A stretch of DNA of 64,000 nt from Deltaproteobacteria bacterium. GTDB taxonomy: Bacteria > Desulfobacterota > Desulfobacteria > Desulfobacterales > Desulfosarcinaceae. Under the pieces are notes generated by a model. It saw nothing but the letters and a program-made list of their open reading frames with translations, had not been told where the DNA came from and did no database searches. Location of the stretch: NCBI GenBank assembly GCA_021824175.1, contig JAKALP010000020.1, forward strand, positions 32,917 to 96,916. Direction: 5' to 3'. Numbering within the stretch: position 1 is the first letter of the stretch; each line of letters starts with the position of its first letter. Both the position numbers and the translations under genes were made by a program. This document shows, one piece after another, positions 62,609-64,000 of this stretch.

Positions 62609-62899
62609 ATGGAAAGATCCCAGATCGTATCGATACTCAATCAATACAAGCAGAATAACAGCGCCAAATATGGCATCAAGCGGCTTGGCATATTTGGCTC
62701 CGCCGCGCGTCGGTCCGCCACGCCGCAAAGCGATATTGATATTGTGGTTGAACTCCAAAAGCAGGACCTATTTACGCTTATTGGCATCAAACAGGATCTC
62801 GAAGAGCAAATTGGAACACGGGTGGATATCGTCAGCTATAGAAAAAACATGAACCTCTTTCTCAAGCGACGCATCGATCAAGAGGCCGTTTATGCCTGA
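62609..62899 (+). CDS. MNT-type minimal nucleotidyltransferase (antitoxin MntA family)
   Basis: From the ATG at 62609 this is a 96-residue pol-beta-type minimal nucleotidyltransferase. The motif GIFGSAARRSATPQSDIDIVV (shown here by its GS and DID core, about residues 30-50) is the GSx10DxD metal and nucleotide site and is intact. In HEPN/MNT modules MntA adds AMP to the HEPN toxin to silence it. Its stop overlaps the start of a decayed HEPN gene. The longer open frame from 62501 is unlikely. Confidence 0.85.
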   Translation: MERSQIVSILNQYKQNNSAKYGIKRLGIFGSAARRSATPQSDIDIVVELQKQDLFTLIGIKQDLEEQIGTRVDIVSYRKNMNLFLKRRIDQEAVYA

Positions 62900-63055
62900 C
62901 TTAGAACTCGCCCTGCAAATACTACGGCAAATTCAAGGTGCGGTAAAAACTACTTTGATATTAACGCGGAAGCCATCTTCGATGTGTGCCAGACCAAAAT
63001 CAGCCCCCTGGGCAATGTCATTGATAGGATTTACTCCGATCTGAGCAAACAATAA
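62892..63055 (+). pseudogene. HEPN (HepT/DUF86) toxin gene remnant
   Basis: The 5' part reads MPDLELALQILRQIQGAVKT, a HEPN first helix. After about 20 codons the frame leaves the family. In another frame the sequence continues as YFDINAEAIFDVCQTK and ends IYSDLSKQ then TAA, a HEPN C-terminus. About 85 central codons, including the R-x4-6-H RNase motif, are missing. The remnant overlaps the MntA stop by 8 bases as in intact modules. It is therefore an internal deletion that removes the toxin. Confidence 0.75.
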
Positions 63056-63080
63056 CCATTTGCCTTCGATCAACGTCAAT

Positions 63081-63911
63081 TTATTTACACTTTTTCACTT
63101 TGACGCTTTCTTTTAACCGGTCCAGTTCGGCTTTTTTGGCTTCGTTCTTAAGCCGGTAGCGAATATCGCCGGCCATTGATTCAAATGGGCGTTTTTCGGT
63201 GCGCGGGGCTTCCAGCACCTTGATCACATGATAGCCAAAAGGAGTCTCGAAGGGTTCGGAAAGCTCGCCCTCCTTGGTTTCAAAAGCGGCTTTAGAGAAA
63301 TTGGCGTCAAGGCCGCCCTGTTTTACCCAGCCCAGGTCGCCGCCGTTTTTGGCGGAGACTTTGTCTTCGCTGTACTGCTCGGCGATTGCCGCAAACTCCT
63401 TGCCACCGCGGATCTGCGAATAGACATCCTGGGCCGTGGTCAACTTGGCCTTGCGCTCGGGTTCGCTCATATTCGGGTTGGTGCGGATCAAGATATGCGC
63501 CACATGCACCTGACTCTCTTCGTAATCGGAGGCATGCGTGTTGTAGTAATTCCGCGCGGCATCATCAGCGACCTTGTCTTGCAAGTACTTTTCAAAATAC
63601 CGGTTGATGAGCATCTCCTTGCGGAACTCTTCCAATTCGACCTTCATCAGCTCCTTGTCCAGCACCTTGGTCTTTTCGATGGCAGCCGCCAGGGCAGCCC
63701 GGTCAAGATACTGATCGAGTAAGCCATCCCGCCGCTTGTCGTCTGGGGCGCTCAAGCGTTTGAATTTCAAGTAGGCGTCAAACTCGGCCTGGGTAACGGC
63801 TTTGCCATCAACCGTGGCCAGCTTCTCATCCTTTTTGCCACACCCCGCCACACCGATCACCAACAAAAAAATTAAAGCCGCATCCGGCTTTTTAATGGGT
63901 ACCCCCAACAT
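63081..63911 (-). CDS. Peptidyl-prolyl isomerase lipoprotein (PpiC/PrsA-like)
   Basis: A 276-residue lipoprotein with lipobox GVAGC (Cys24). An N-terminal SurA-like helical region (about residues 30-125) precedes a parvulin domain (about 133-235). The latter shows VHVAHILIRT, AEQYSEDKVSAKNGGDLGWV, and the typical FETPFGYHVIKVL. It assists folding of exported proteins and complements BamA, Skp and the Lol system. The first 89 bases upstream (to the window end) hold no gene I can support. Confidence 0.92.
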   Translation of the reverse strand: MLGVPIKKPDAALIFLLVIGVAGCGKKDEKLATVDGKAVTQAEFDAYLKFKRLSAPDDKRRDGLLDQYLDRAALAAAIEKTKVLDKELMKVELEEFRKEMLINRYFEKYLQDKVADDAARNYYNTHASDYEESQVHVAHILIRTNPNMSEPERKAKLTTAQDVYSQIRGGKEFAAIAEQYSEDKVSAKNGGDLGWVKQGGLDANFSKAAFETKEGELSEPFETPFGYHVIKVLEAPRTEKRPFESMAGDIRYRLKNEAKKAELDRLKESVKVKKCK

Positions 63912-64000
63912 ATAGTGGTCAAGCCGTTTTGAATTTTAGAGTTGGTTGGATTGGGGGGTGCGGGAACAGATCCAACCCTCCACAATGAAAGTAAATGGCT

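Noticed and set aside
1..64000. CRISPR array, prophage, insertion sequence or integrase-bounded island
   Set aside because: No regularly spaced repeats, transposase, integrase or phage structural genes were seen in either strand.

Overview
The window reads as a chromosomal segment of a Gram-negative, probably sulfate-reducer-like Desulfobacterota (former Deltaproteobacteria; Desulfobacteraceae/Desulfosarcinaceae type). Reasons: a lipid A cluster using LpxI instead of LpxH, the order lysS-lolC-lolD-bamA-skp-lpxD-fabZ-lpxA-lpxI-Gfo/Idh-lpxB, a DHH-CBS-poly(A)-polymerase fusion, pyruvoyl-dependent arginine decarboxylase, a GEMM-I riboswitch and a PilZ protein. No dsr or apr genes lie here, so the metabolism itself is not shown and the assignment is an inference. 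Almost all of the window is ordinary housekeeping and envelope DNA. I see no phage, IS element, CRISPR array or defence island.

Layout. 1-6.1 kb (minus strand): a glycosyltransferase cut by the window edge, then lpxK, waaA, lptG and lptF (lipid A phosphorylation, Kdo transfer, LPS export). 6.2-20 kb (plus strand): lysS, then a long envelope operon for lipoprotein release (LolC/LolD), outer membrane protein assembly (BamA, Skp) and lipid A synthesis (LpxD, FabZ, LpxA, LpxI, LpxB), ending in a PAP2 phosphatase and a polyprenyl-phosphate-type glycosyltransferase. 20-26.4 kb (minus strand): a fibronectin-III, choice-of-anchor-U-like surface protein under a c-di-GMP-I riboswitch, a GT39 membrane glycosyltransferase, an orphan membrane histidine kinase and PilC. 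26.8-32.7 kb (plus): tRNA nucleotidyltransferase fusion, trpS, scpA, scpB and tRNA-Val(CAC).

32.7-36.9 kb: a corrinoid block (a P-loop protein, cobU, cobS, a CbiR-like TIM-barrel protein) followed by a U32 protein. 37-39.5 kb: a Sat-CysC fusion and cysQ, which together suggest PAPS formation and PAP clearance. The Sat half has substitutions in both ATP-sulfurylase signatures. 39.6-45.5 kb: AsnB, a large TPR lipoprotein and a lone bioB with a possible BirA operator. 45.5-45.8 kb: a composite of two perfect 18-bp hairpins. 45.8-48.5 kb: a polyamine operon (PdaD, deoxyhypusine-synthase-like protein, agmatinase). 48.5-64 kb: TANGO2-like protein, thiolase, frameshifted AI-2E transporter, gyrA, gpsA, pgk, a protein of unknown function, PilZ, YhbY, a class A PBP, a MNT nucleotidyltransferase with a wrecked HEPN partner, and a PpiC lipoprotein.

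The most rewarding items are the riboswitch and its surface protein, the polyamine triad, the altered Sat-CysC active site, the decayed HEPN/MNT pair, the long intergenic inverted repeats and the extra N-terminal domain of BamA. I did not find a convincing wholly new multi-gene system. The start coordinates given are my choices from Shine-Dalgarno spacing and family length, and several are shorter than the longest open frame.
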